A stretch of 64,000 nt of DNA from Candidatus Terraquivivens ruidianensis (GTDB taxonomy: Archaea; Thermoproteota; Nitrososphaeria_A; Caldarchaeales; Wolframiiraptoraceae), in contig JALNLA010000005.1 in NCBI GenBank assembly GCA_023267975.1, positions 36,958 to 100,957 on the forward strand, read 5' to 3'. The position numbers were made by a program, and so were the translations under genes. The notes beneath the pieces were generated by a model. The model was not told where the DNA came from. It did not search any database and worked only from the letters and a program-made list of their open reading frames with translations. Positions within the stretch are counted from its first letter, which is position 1, and each line of letters starts with the position of its first letter. Below are positions 15,532 through 23,818 of the stretch, in pieces.

Positions 15532-15945
15532 ATGAAGAAACTCGTTAAACCTTTCTTGACCGAGAAGCAGATAAAAGCTCTGAGGCTAAGGATGAGTGGT
15601 ATGACGCAGGACCAAGTTGCAGAGGTATTAAAAATCAGTAGAGAGGCTGTTGCGAACCTCGAGAAAAGAGCTTACATGAATGTTATGAGGGCAAGGCAAA
15701 CATTGAAGGTGCTTGAGGGTATGGACCTTAGCGATGAGGTTATTATTTTGGCTGGTACGCCTCTAACGGATGTACCACGAAGGGTGCTTGACCAAGCAGA
15801 CATTCTTGGTATAAAGCTCGTGCTTGGGGCTGAAGCAATATATCAGCTGGTCAAGAGGAAAGCTAGAAAGAGAGGAGACCATCTGGCAGCACCGATAAGG
15901 ATAAAAATCTTCAACAATGGAAAGATAAAGTTAACGCCTTCTTAA
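15532..15945 (+). CDS. Tfx family DNA-binding protein
   Basis: Small archaeal regulator. Residues about 8-55 form a sigma-like helix-turn-helix (LTEKQIKALRLRMSGMTQDQ followed by VAEVLKISREAVANLEKRA), followed by the Tfx C-terminal domain (VIILAGTPLTDVPRRVLDQAD). At 137 residues it has family length. In Methanothermobacter, Tfx binds near the promoter of the molybdenum formylmethanofuran dehydrogenase operon, so the family has a molybdenum-linked precedent. Here it follows the ABC-DUF364 genes but has its own TATA element. The repeat at 11784-11805 or the element at 16078-16127 could be its site; neither is proven. Confidence 0.88.
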   Translation: MKKLVKPFLTEKQIKALRLRMSGMTQDQVAEVLKISREAVANLEKRAYMNVMRARQTLKVLEGMDLSDEVIILAGTPLTDVPRRVLDQADILGIKLVLGAEAIYQLVKRKARKRGDHLAAPIRIKIFNNGKIKLTPS

Positions 15946-16122
15946 AATCTCAAATGAACAATCCTTACGTATTCTTTCAATCCTCTTTGGTCCGTCAACA
16001 ATTTTATACTCGACTATGCCGTCAAATACGGATAGCTTTAAGACAAAGTTATGAATCGTATCTGAGCCGACCTTAAGATTAGTTACGATGCGCGGAGGAA
16101 AAAATTTCTTTCCAAAGCGTAA
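15931..16122 (-). pseudogene. 63-codon open frame without a start, possible gene remnant
   Basis: The minus strand is open for 63 codons and reads as plausible protein toward its end (SVFDGIVEYKIVDGPKRIER and a basic tail ending LRRR). The frame has no ATG, GTG or TTG and is closed upstream by a TAG that lies within the right arm of the inverted repeat at 16078-16127. It overlaps the last 15 bases of the Tfx gene. It may be the 3' remnant of a gene cut by the repeat, or chance. I do not recognise it. Confidence 0.25.
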
Positions 16123-16127
16123 CTAAT
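16078..16127. repeat. Inverted-repeat element, copy A
   Basis: ATTAGTTAC (16078-16086) and GTAACTAAT (16119-16127) are exact inverted arms around 32 bases. The left flank CCTTAAG and the start of the interior (GATGC) match copy B at 32383-32431 (CCTTAAGG and GTTGC), and both interiors carry an AAATTT run. It sits between the convergent Tfx and iron alcohol dehydrogenase genes. Confidence 0.6.
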
Positions 16128-16223
16128 TTTCAGTACCGCGAAAAATTTTCTAGGATGACGGCTAGGACGAGCGTACTCTAGGCCGATGGCCCGCAGGTGC
16201 CAGAGGTCGAAGTATGCTACGCA

Positions 16224-17441
16224 TCACGCCATCTTCTCAGCGCCTAGGCTTTCCAGCCTACCTTCCCACATGTTCGCGAATATCCTGTTGGCATCCTCAT
16301 GGGTAACCTCTCGGGGGCTGTTGCCGAGCAGGCGCTGATACTTGGACATAAGTACGCTCGCCAACTCCGGTACCGCATCCTTAGGGATGCCCATCTCCTT
16401 CAGGCTGACGGGAAGCTCGACCCTCCTCATTAGGCCCACCACGGCCCTGACCGCCATCTTGGCCGCCTCCACGTCCTCCATGCCTCCGACGTTTAGGCCG
16501 AAGGAAAGCGCAACATTCCTCAACTCTCCAGCGCGCTCCTGTATGTTGTGATCCATGACATAAGGCAGGGCAACGCCGCAACCGAGACCATGCGGTACGT
16601 GGAAAAGCATGCCGAGCGCATAGGATATCCCATGACCAAGGATGACGCTCGAGTTGGCGAAGGATGCTCCGGCAAGCGTCGCGGCCATGGCCATCCTGTA
16701 CCTCGCGCCCACGTCCCTGCCGTTCTTGTATGCGGCCTCGAGGCCTTCGGATATCAGCCTTATGCTCTCCTTGGCAAGCATCGAGGACATCATGTTCGAC
16801 CTCTTCGATAGGATGCTCTCGACCGCATGGCTTAACGCGTCTATGCCCGTAATCGCCGTGAGCTTGGGAGGCATCGTCAAGGTCATCATAGGGTCCACGA
16901 TCGCTACCTCTGCTATCATCCATCTGCTGAAGATTACCTTCTTTACGTCGCCCGCCGATATAACCGACCCCCTCGTAGCCTCGCTACCCGAGCCAGAAGT
17001 CGTAGGTATCAGTATCAAGGGAAGGCCTGGTCGATTGACGAGCTCATCACCAAAATAGTCCTCGACGTCGCCCTTATTCGTAGCCATGACGGTCGCGACC
17101 TTCGCCATGTCCAGACAGCTGCCACCACCAACGCCGATCACGACTTCGTAATCCCTTTCCCTAGACGCGCTTGCAACCGTCCTTGCGTTCTCCAAGTCGG
17201 GCTCCATCTTCACGCTGTTAAATACGTGGAAATCTATGCCCTCGACGAGCAGGGCGTCAGTTACCTTGTCCACGAGACCTGCCTTCTGGACACCCTCATC
17301 CGTTACGACGAGCGCTCTGTTACCAAGCCGTTTTACCTCCTCGCCGACATACTTGACGGAGTCCGGTCCGAATACCAGCTTTCTTGGCATCGAAACGTAC
17401 TTGTGCACACCCTCAAAGTATGAAGAAGCTCTTCTCTCCAT
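16224..17441 (-). CDS. Iron-dependent alcohol dehydrogenase family protein
   Basis: NAD(P)-linked oxidoreductase of the Fe-ADH fold, usually interconverting alcohols and aldehydes. Residues show the nucleotide loop GVGGGSCLDMAK, PTTSGSGSEAT, the metal-binding GIDALSHAVE, and a His-rich GHGISYALGMLFHVPHG that supplies further metal ligands. The 405-residue length is normal. Minus-strand TTTTATAC lies about 25 bases before the start (forward 17462-17473), pointing to a leaderless message. It lies downstream of the BMP-type transporter on the same strand but has its own promoter. Substrate unknown. Confidence 0.92.
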   Translation of the reverse strand: MERRASSYFEGVHKYVSMPRKLVFGPDSVKYVGEEVKRLGNRALVVTDEGVQKAGLVDKVTDALLVEGIDFHVFNSVKMEPDLENARTVASASRERDYEVVIGVGGGSCLDMAKVATVMATNKGDVEDYFGDELVNRPGLPLILIPTTSGSGSEATRGSVISAGDVKKVIFSRWMIAEVAIVDPMMTLTMPPKLTAITGIDALSHAVESILSKRSNMMSSMLAKESIRLISEGLEAAYKNGRDVGARYRMAMAATLAGASFANSSVILGHGISYALGMLFHVPHGLGCGVALPYVMDHNIQERAGELRNVALSFGLNVGGMEDVEAAKMAVRAVVGLMRRVELPVSLKEMGIPKDAVPELASVLMSKYQRLLGNSPREVTHEDANRIFANMWEGRLESLGAEKMA

Positions 17442-17461
17442 GAAGCCAGAAGCCTCCTATT

Positions 17462-17473
17462 TTTGTATAAAAG
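17462..17473 (-). promoter_or_regulatory. TATA-like element of the iron alcohol dehydrogenase
   Basis: The minus strand reads CTTTTATACAAA, 21-32 bases before the ATG at 17441, the usual spacing for a leaderless archaeal transcript. Confidence 0.5.
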
Positions 17474-17538
17474 CTTGCCGCTCGGCGGTTTATGCGTTTC
17501 GCTGAACATATGGTACAACTATAGTTAAAGGATGGCAG

Positions 17539-18519
17539 TCACTCCTCCCTGTAGTAGGGTTTTGCTAGAGCGGCCGGAGCGCTTATCCTTTTCCTGAAGC
17601 TCTCAAGAGAGAGCAGGCTCAGAGTAATCACGGCTATCGCGTAGGGAAGCATTAAGACGAATTGGGGAGACGTCGCACCCAACCCGAAGAGCTGTAGCCT
17701 ATACTGGAGTACTTCTATTCCTCCAAAAAGCAGGGAGCCGAATATCGCCCTTAAAGGGCTCCAAGTAGATAGGATGATCAAGGACAGCGTTATGAAGCCC
17801 CTGCCGCCTGTCATGCCTTCTATCCAGAACGGCTGAAACCCGAGCATGAGGTACGCGCCGGCCAGTGCTGAGAACACGCCCGATAGCATGCATGTGAAGT
17901 ACCTTATCCTGAAGACGTTTATTCCGAGAGCGTCCGCCATCCCTGGGTTCTCGCCGACGCTCCTGATCTTCAGGCCTATACTCGTCCTAAATAACAAAAA
18001 CCACATCATGGGTGCCAGCATGAGCGCTATATAGACGGCGATGTTATGGTTGAAGAACATCGGGCCGACTATCGGTATTTCTTTAAGGAAAGGCAAAGGA
18101 ACGGACGGTAGCATGGGAGCGCTCTGGATTTCAAGAGCCGTACTCGGAAGCTCTGGATTCAGGAACTGAAGTATCGTCTTCCTGGTGGTCGGGAATGCTA
18201 TGAAACCACTAAGACCTGAACCCAGCATCGTGATGGCAAGACCCACCGCTATCTGGTTCAGCCTAAGCGACACCGTGAAGAAGGCAAGCAGGAACCCCAT
18301 CAGCATACCAAAAACGCTAGCAACCAAGAAGGCCAACGCGTGTCCCCATGCTATCGTAATTATGAAGGAGATGGCAGCACCAATCGCCATAATGCCCTCC
18401 AGACCCAAGTTGAGTACTCCAGACCTCTCCGCGTATATCTCACCAAGCGAGCCGAGTAGGTAGACGACCCCGATGCTCGTCGTACTCGCAAGCACGGGCT
18501 CGATCCATTCGATGCTCAT
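17539..18519 (-). CDS. BMP-type nucleoside ABC transporter permease 2
   Basis: Membrane subunit of the branched-chain/ribose-like permease class (YufQ/NupQ-like), 326 residues and about 8-10 hydrophobic segments. Typical features are YAERSGVLNLGLEGIMAIGA near the N-terminus, SVGENPGMADALGINVFRIR in the cytoplasmic loop, and GGRGFITLSLIILSTWSP. It follows the first permease after 4 bases. With that permease, the double ATPase and the BMP-family binding protein it forms a four-gene importer of the kind used for purine nucleosides. Confidence 0.9.
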   Translation of the reverse strand: MSIEWIEPVLASTTSIGVVYLLGSLGEIYAERSGVLNLGLEGIMAIGAAISFIITIAWGHALAFLVASVFGMLMGFLLAFFTVSLRLNQIAVGLAITMLGSGLSGFIAFPTTRKTILQFLNPELPSTALEIQSAPMLPSVPLPFLKEIPIVGPMFFNHNIAVYIALMLAPMMWFLLFRTSIGLKIRSVGENPGMADALGINVFRIRYFTCMLSGVFSALAGAYLMLGFQPFWIEGMTGGRGFITLSLIILSTWSPLRAIFGSLLFGGIEVLQYRLQLFGLGATSPQFVLMLPYAIAVITLSLLSLESFRKRISAPAALAKPYYREE

Positions 18520-18523
18520 GCTT

Positions 18524-19579
18524 TCACCTCTTCAGAACGACCCTATACCTCCTGAAGAACTCAGCCAGTATTATACAGAGAAAGATTATGGACTGAAAGA
18601 CCGTGATGACTGAGAACGGTAGCCTTAGTGAGGATTGGAGCGCATCACCAGCTGTAAGCAACCCTCCGAAGAATATGCCAGCAGGCAGGATGAGCCAAGG
18701 GTTAAGCTGGGCAAGCATAGCTACTATTATGGCAGTGTAGCCGTAACCGGGCGATATCCTCGGCCTTAGCCTTCCTATCATCCCGGAAACGACGTAAAGA
18801 CCCCCCAAGCCAGCTATGCCGCCGCTAATTAGGGAGCCCAACAACGTAACACGCCCGACCGGTATGCCCGCATACTTGGCAACCTCGCCGCTCTTTCCAA
18901 GAACGCTGAGCATGAAGCCCAGCTTCGTGTACTTGAACAGCACGTACACGAGCGTTGCAACCGCGATCGATATTATGATGCCTGCCATGGAGGGATGCCC
19001 ACCAAACGTGAGCGTTGCGTAATCGGGAAAGGGTATGGAAAGGGCAAAACCCCAACCTTCGGGGTCCCTCCACGGACCATAAACTAGGTAATCTACAAGC
19101 AGCATGGCTATGTAGTTTAGCATCAAGGTCGTTAGAACCTCATTGACGCCTAGCCTTACTTTCAAGGAGGCTGGTACGAGACACCATGCTCCACCAGCCA
19201 AGAACGAGACGGCACCCATAACTACGAGCATTAAAGACGCAGGTATGGCGCCGTAGAAAACGTGCAGGATAACCATACCGGTCGCGGCTATCATTCCCAT
19301 GTAAATCTGCCCTTCAGCACCTATGTTCCAGAAGCCCATCCTGAAGGCAACCACTAAACCCAAGGACGCCAAGATTATTGGTATGCTCCTGAAAACGACT
19401 TGGAGAAGAAGAGCGGGCGTGATGAAGACGTTGCATATAATCAAGTAAAATTGGATGACGTCTACGTTCAAAAGATAGAATATGATACCCGTCACAAAAA
19501 ATGCAAGCAAAAGTGATAAGAAGACGATGAGGCCGGACGTCTTCCGGCTTATGTCCGTATGCCTTTCCAACTTAAACAA
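18524..19579 (-). CDS. BMP-type nucleoside ABC transporter permease 1
   Basis: YufP/NupP-like permease, 351 residues with about ten hydrophobic segments. Family motifs include FWNIGAEGQIYMGMI, VNEVLTTLMLNYIA and the coupling region VLGKSGEVAKYAGIPVGRV. A cytoplasmic N-terminus (about 16 residues, polar) precedes the first membrane segment. It lies 12 bases after the ATPase gene. Nucleosides are the best-supported substrate class for this transporter type; nothing in the permease itself identifies the ligand. Confidence 0.9.
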   Translation of the reverse strand: MFKLERHTDISRKTSGLIVFLSLLLAFFVTGIIFYLLNVDVIQFYLIICNVFITPALLLQVVFRSIPIILASLGLVVAFRMGFWNIGAEGQIYMGMIAATGMVILHVFYGAIPASLMLVVMGAVSFLAGGAWCLVPASLKVRLGVNEVLTTLMLNYIAMLLVDYLVYGPWRDPEGWGFALSIPFPDYATLTFGGHPSMAGIIISIAVATLVYVLFKYTKLGFMLSVLGKSGEVAKYAGIPVGRVTLLGSLISGGIAGLGGLYVVSGMIGRLRPRISPGYGYTAIIVAMLAQLNPWLILPAGIFFGGLLTAGDALQSSLRLPFSVITVFQSIIFLCIILAEFFRRYRVVLKR

Positions 19580-19591
19580 ACTTTCCTACAC

Positions 19592-21136
19592 CTAAGCCAT
19601 GCTGCCTTTTACCATCATCATGCCAACCTCTTCCACAGTCTTTTCCCTTGGTGAAAACTCACCGACTATCCTTCCTCTAGATATAACGGCTATCCTGTCA
19701 CTCAGCATCATTATCTCCTCTAAGTCCTCGGACAGGAAGATTATGGCTGAGCCCATCGACCTGTACTTTAACAACAGGCCTTGTACGAATTCTGTTGCCG
19801 CAACGTCAAGGCCCTTGGTCGGATAGGCTGCAAGTATAAGCTTAGGCACCTTGCCATCCAGCGTCGCCGATAGCTCTCTGGCTAGGACAACCCTCTGCAG
19901 ATTTCCACCCGAAAGCGTGCCGGCTAGCGTCGACGGGCCATGTGCCGCTATCCCGTACTCCTCTACGAGCTTCTTCGAAAACTCGAAGAGTTTGCGCCAA
20001 TTGATCGTGAGCCTACCCGAAAAATTCTTGCTTCTGTATAACTTCAACGCGATGTTTTCCACGAGCCTCATATCGCGAATGAGGGCCCATCTGGTGCTCT
20101 CAGGCGGTATATACGCAACGCCCTTCCCTATCAAGTGTCCTACACCCTTGTTTGTCACATCTTCGCCGTCTATAAACACCTTACCACCATCGGCTCTTCT
20201 TAGACCGGCAAGAACCTCTATTAATTCCTCTTGACCGTTCCCAGCGACTCCTGCAATACCCACGATCTCGCCGGAATGGACTTGGAGGTTGACACCATCT
20301 AAAGCCAGAACGCCCCTATCGCCCATGGCCTTGAGACCTTTCGTCTCCAACACGACGCCTCCTTTTTTCACTTCAGGCCTCTCAAGCTTGAACAGCACGG
20401 GCCTACCTATCATTAAGTTTGCAAGCTCTTCCGCAGTTACCTCGTTTGTAAGCTTTGTTGCGACGACCCTTCCTTTCCTCATAACCGTGACCCTATCGCT
20501 TACCTCAAAGACCTCCTCGAGCTTGTGCGTGATGAAGATTATGCCCTTGCCCTTTTTCGCCATAATCCTAATGGCTTTGAAGAGACTCCTGGTCTCCTGG
20601 GGCGTAAGGACAGAAGTTGGCTCATCCAGTATCAGGACCTCAGCGTTCCTTATTAAGAGCTTTAGAAGCTCAACTTGCTGCCTCTCGCCTACCGAAAGTT
20701 GCCAGACCCTAGCGTTTGGGTCGATGTTCCAACCGTATTCCTCGCAAACCCTCTTTACAATCTCCGTAAGCTTTTTCTTGTTCAGAATAAACCCGGCTTC
20801 TGTGAGGCCTAGCACGACGTTCTCCCAAACCGTGTGGACCGGTATGAGTCTGAAGCTCTGATGGACCATGCCTATTCCTAGCTTTATCGAATCTGCCGGC
20901 GACCTGATTCTCACCCTCTTTCCCTTTACGTATATTTCTCCATCGTCTGGCTGGTAGAGCCCGTACAGTATGTTCATCAACGTTGTTTTTCCAGCAGCAT
21001 TCTCGCCTAAGAGTGCATGAACCTCGCCAGGCATGAGCGAAAAGTTTACGCGGTCGTTGGCAACGACGTTAGGGAACCTTTTCACTATGCCATTTAATTC
21101 GACTAAGGGCGTAACGGACAAATCCTCATCCTCCAA
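19592..21136 (-). CDS. BMP-type nucleoside ABC transporter ATPase (two nucleotide-binding domains)
   Basis: Single 514-residue chain with two ABC domains, as in RbsA/YufO/NupO. Domain 1 has GENAAGKTTLMN, the signature LSVGERQQVELLK and LILDEPTSVLTP. Domain 2 (from about residue 260) has a degenerate Walker A GVAGNGQEEL, signature LSGGNLQRVVLARE and a replaced Walker B (LILAAYPTKGLD). The asymmetric second site is normal for the family. It is preceded by the binding-protein gene and followed closely by both permeases. Confidence 0.92.
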   Translation of the reverse strand: MEDEDLSVTPLVELNGIVKRFPNVVANDRVNFSLMPGEVHALLGENAAGKTTLMNILYGLYQPDDGEIYVKGKRVRIRSPADSIKLGIGMVHQSFRLIPVHTVWENVVLGLTEAGFILNKKKLTEIVKRVCEEYGWNIDPNARVWQLSVGERQQVELLKLLIRNAEVLILDEPTSVLTPQETRSLFKAIRIMAKKGKGIIFITHKLEEVFEVSDRVTVMRKGRVVATKLTNEVTAEELANLMIGRPVLFKLERPEVKKGGVVLETKGLKAMGDRGVLALDGVNLQVHSGEIVGIAGVAGNGQEELIEVLAGLRRADGGKVFIDGEDVTNKGVGHLIGKGVAYIPPESTRWALIRDMRLVENIALKLYRSKNFSGRLTINWRKLFEFSKKLVEEYGIAAHGPSTLAGTLSGGNLQRVVLARELSATLDGKVPKLILAAYPTKGLDVAATEFVQGLLLKYRSMGSAIIFLSEDLEEIMMLSDRIAVISRGRIVGEFSPREKTVEEVGMMMVKGSMA

Positions 21137-21164
21137 CTAAAAAATAAGGGAAGGTTTGCAATAA

Positions 21165-22472
21165 TCACTTGGGCAACGGCTCTTCTATGTACTCTACTAA
21201 CCAATCCATCGACCACAGAGCGTTGCGGTCGGCTCTTTCGCCGAATCCTATTCTGACGTTCCCGTCTTGGTCCCTAATTGGCTCCTTTCCATCGGGGTCG
21301 TGTCCTTCAACGGTAAATGGTTCGAAGAGGTATTCCTTCATCTCCTCATATCTTTTCTTAATCAGGCTAACATAATCATCGGGGATGACTGGATTTATGG
21401 GTGCTAGGTAAACTGTCCCCTCTTCCTTTCCTGCCGTGCTTTTCTCGACAAGTTGTTTCCACCTCCACGGCATGTAGTCACCGACCCTCGCCCAGATGTC
21501 TACGCTCTGCCACGTCTTGGTTGCAACCATCCTGTAAAAGTCTAGATATATCGGTCCCCAGTTGGCTACGGGCCCTGTCAGGTGAGCCGTCGGACCGTAT
21601 TCCCTCATGTCGCTGTAATGGCTGAAGCTCCATACCTTCATGTTCTTCTTCTGGTATTCCTCGGCAACCATTAGCACCGCTGGTGTGTCCTCCGTGTAGT
21701 TGAGTACATCGCAGTTCTTCTCGTCGATTAGGGCAGAGGCCGCAAGCCTTGCTTGCTCCGGCGCAACCCAGCTGAAGAGCCACGTTACATGTGCTTTAAT
21801 GTTCTTCCCAGTCCTCTTCTTGTACGCGTACTGAGCGCCTAGCACATAGGCATTTATGTGTCTGACGACCTCCGGTATCGGATACGCACCAACGTATCCT
21901 ATGACGCCCGTTTGTGTTACCGCACCTGCAGCAAGACCGCATAGGTAGTATAGCTGATAGAATTCTGCGAATGCTGCACTCATGTTTTGTGATGCGTTCC
22001 CCGCAGCGCCGCTTCTGTAGCCTGATATGTGAACGAAGTATTTGTCAGGGTACTTCTCGGCAGCCTCAGCCGTTGCGTCCATGAAGCCAAAGCTAGTTGT
22101 TATTATCAGCTCACAGCCCTTCGCGACTAGGCTTTCTATGGCCGGCGTAACCTCAGGCTCCGGAACACTCTCGATGTAGGAGCTTTCGATGTTCTTGAAC
22201 CTCTCATCAGCCCATTTCCTACCCCTATCGTGTCCGTAACTCCATCCGTAGTCGCCAACCGGCCCGACGTACACGTATCCTACCTTAGTCGGCATTAACT
22301 TCGCTGGTGGCGGTGTAATGGTGACGGTTTTAGTGACCTCCTTGATTTCTGGCATCCTAGCAAGGTAGCCTGCCGCTCCGCCCGCGATGCCTGCGGCGAT
22401 TATGCCGCCGATCGTTGCGGTCTTCGTGACACCAAGAAATTCCCTTCTGGAAATTTTTCTTCCGTTATCCAT
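21165..22472 (-). CDS. BMP-family substrate-binding protein with a Tat signal
   Basis: Binding protein of the PnrA/Med/BMP family for the adjacent importer. The N-terminus has a twin-arginine motif (KISRREFLG) and a Gly/Ala-rich hydrophobic segment without lipobox Cys, so it is probably exported folded and stays anchored. The core has GYVYVGPVGDYGWSYGHDRG, ESLVAKGCELIITTSFGF and GVIGYVGAYPIPEVVRHINA. ATG 22472 (MDNGRK) is chosen because a TATA-like TTAAATA lies about 25 bases upstream (22495-22503); an upstream ATG at 22493 would add seven residues. Related proteins bind purine nucleosides. Confidence 0.88.
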   Translation of the reverse strand: MDNGRKISRREFLGVTKTATIGGIIAAGIAGGAAGYLARMPEIKEVTKTVTITPPPAKLMPTKVGYVYVGPVGDYGWSYGHDRGRKWADERFKNIESSYIESVPEPEVTPAIESLVAKGCELIITTSFGFMDATAEAAEKYPDKYFVHISGYRSGAAGNASQNMSAAFAEFYQLYYLCGLAAGAVTQTGVIGYVGAYPIPEVVRHINAYVLGAQYAYKKRTGKNIKAHVTWLFSWVAPEQARLAASALIDEKNCDVLNYTEDTPAVLMVAEEYQKKNMKVWSFSHYSDMREYGPTAHLTGPVANWGPIYLDFYRMVATKTWQSVDIWARVGDYMPWRWKQLVEKSTAGKEEGTVYLAPINPVIPDDYVSLIKKRYEEMKEYLFEPFTVEGHDPDGKEPIRDQDGNVRIGFGERADRNALWSMDWLVEYIEEPLPK

Positions 22473-22568
22473 GTCTGATGCATATTTAAACATCTATTTA
22501 AGAATGTTTTTACATAAATATGTTAATATAACATCTTCGTGGAACGTTGGTAAAAGTTTATATCGACA

Positions 22569-23813
22569 ATGGCGACCGAAGTCGCAAGGTGGTCGGGGCT
22601 AATCAAGAGGATAAGGCTTGTATGTAGGAATTGCTCCGAGGAATACGAGTCCCGCCTCCTCTACGCATGTCCGAAGTGCTTAGGCGCTCTGGAGGTAAAG
22701 TACGAAGTATCTGGCATGTCGAAGTCGACCTTCGAGTCAAGGAAGAGGTCCATCTGGAGGTACTTTGAACTGCTGCCCATAGAGGACCCGAGTAACGTCG
22801 TTGACATAGGCTCCGGCAACACGCCCCTAGTAAAGGCAGACAGGCTCGGCGAGGAGCTCGGGATAAGAGAGCTGTACATAAAGAACGACACGCTGAACCC
22901 GACGTTCTCTTTCAAGGATAGGCCAGCGTCCGTAGCGGTATCCAAGGCAAAGGAGTTTAGGTTGGTCGCCGTCGGCTGCGCCTCGACCGGGAACCTCGCA
23001 TCGGCGACTGCTGCACACGCGACCAAAGCAGGGCTTCCTTGTTATGTCTTCATGCCGTCTGACGTTGAGCGGAATAAGATACTGCAGGTAACCCAGTACG
23101 GCGCGGAGGTCGTGCTTGTGAATGGTACCTACGACGACGTGAACAGGCTTGCGCATGTATCCTGCGACCTTTACGACGTAGGCATAGTCAACGTAAACCT
23201 CAGGCCTTATTACGTCGAAGGCTCAAAGACGATGATGCTCGAGATAGTTGAGCAGCTAGGTTGGAGGGCTCCAGAACACGTCATCGTTCCCATGGCGAGT
23301 GGTGCACTCCTTTGCGCCCTTCATAAAGGTTTGAAGGAGATTGAGGAGCTTGGTATGGTAAAGGGTTCTACTAGGATGTCCGGCGCTCAGCCAGAAGGTT
23401 GCTCGCCGATAGTCGATGCATTCAAGAAAGGCTTAGATTACGTTATTCCTGTCGAGAGGCCTACGACGCTCGTCAAGAGCCTTGCTATCGGTATGCCAGG
23501 AGACGGTGCCTTTGCGCTCAAGACCGTTAGGCAGAGCGGCGGCGTATGCGAGTCCGTATCCGACGGAGAGGCGTTATATGCCGCTAGTCTTTTAGCAAAG
23601 ACCGAGGGCATCTTTGCAGAGCCAGGTGGAGCGATTACCGTGGCGGTCTTGAAGAAGTTGTTGGAGGATGGCAAGGTTGATAGGTCCGAAGAGGTCGTAT
23701 GCTGCGTAACGGGCGCGGGCTTCAAGGCCACCGAGCACATCTCGCAGCAGGACGTCAGGACAAAGTTGATATCACCTAAGATAGAAATGCTCAACACGAT
23801 CTTCGCTCGGTGA
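22569..23813 (+). CDS. thrC: Threonine synthase-like PLP enzyme with an N-terminal zinc ribbon
   Basis: Fold-type II PLP enzyme of 414 residues. The N-terminal ribbon has CRNCSEEY and YACPKC. The PLP lysine is in SFKDRPASVAVS, the phosphate loop is ASTGNLASATA, and the active-site IGMPGDGAFAL and EPGGA regions resemble archaeal threonine synthases that make threonine from phosphohomoserine. It lies 5 bases before a MoaD/ThiS-like gene. In bacteria such carriers donate sulfur to PLP enzymes of this fold (CysM with CysO), so a side or alternative role in sulfur amino acid synthesis is possible. The threonine synthase call rests on overall similarity. Confidence 0.88.
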   Translation: MATEVARWSGLIKRIRLVCRNCSEEYESRLLYACPKCLGALEVKYEVSGMSKSTFESRKRSIWRYFELLPIEDPSNVVDIGSGNTPLVKADRLGEELGIRELYIKNDTLNPTFSFKDRPASVAVSKAKEFRLVAVGCASTGNLASATAAHATKAGLPCYVFMPSDVERNKILQVTQYGAEVVLVNGTYDDVNRLAHVSCDLYDVGIVNVNLRPYYVEGSKTMMLEIVEQLGWRAPEHVIVPMASGALLCALHKGLKEIEELGMVKGSTRMSGAQPEGCSPIVDAFKKGLDYVIPVERPTTLVKSLAIGMPGDGAFALKTVRQSGGVCESVSDGEALYAASLLAKTEGIFAEPGGAITVAVLKKLLEDGKVDRSEEVVCCVTGAGFKATEHISQQDVRTKLISPKIEMLNTIFAR

Positions 23814-23818
23814 GATGT

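Noticed and set aside
11508-16200. Genomic island or mobile element around the ABC-DUF364-Tfx locus
   Set aside because: The region seems more AT-rich than its neighbours, but there is no integrase, transposase, tRNA-end duplication or flanking direct repeat.
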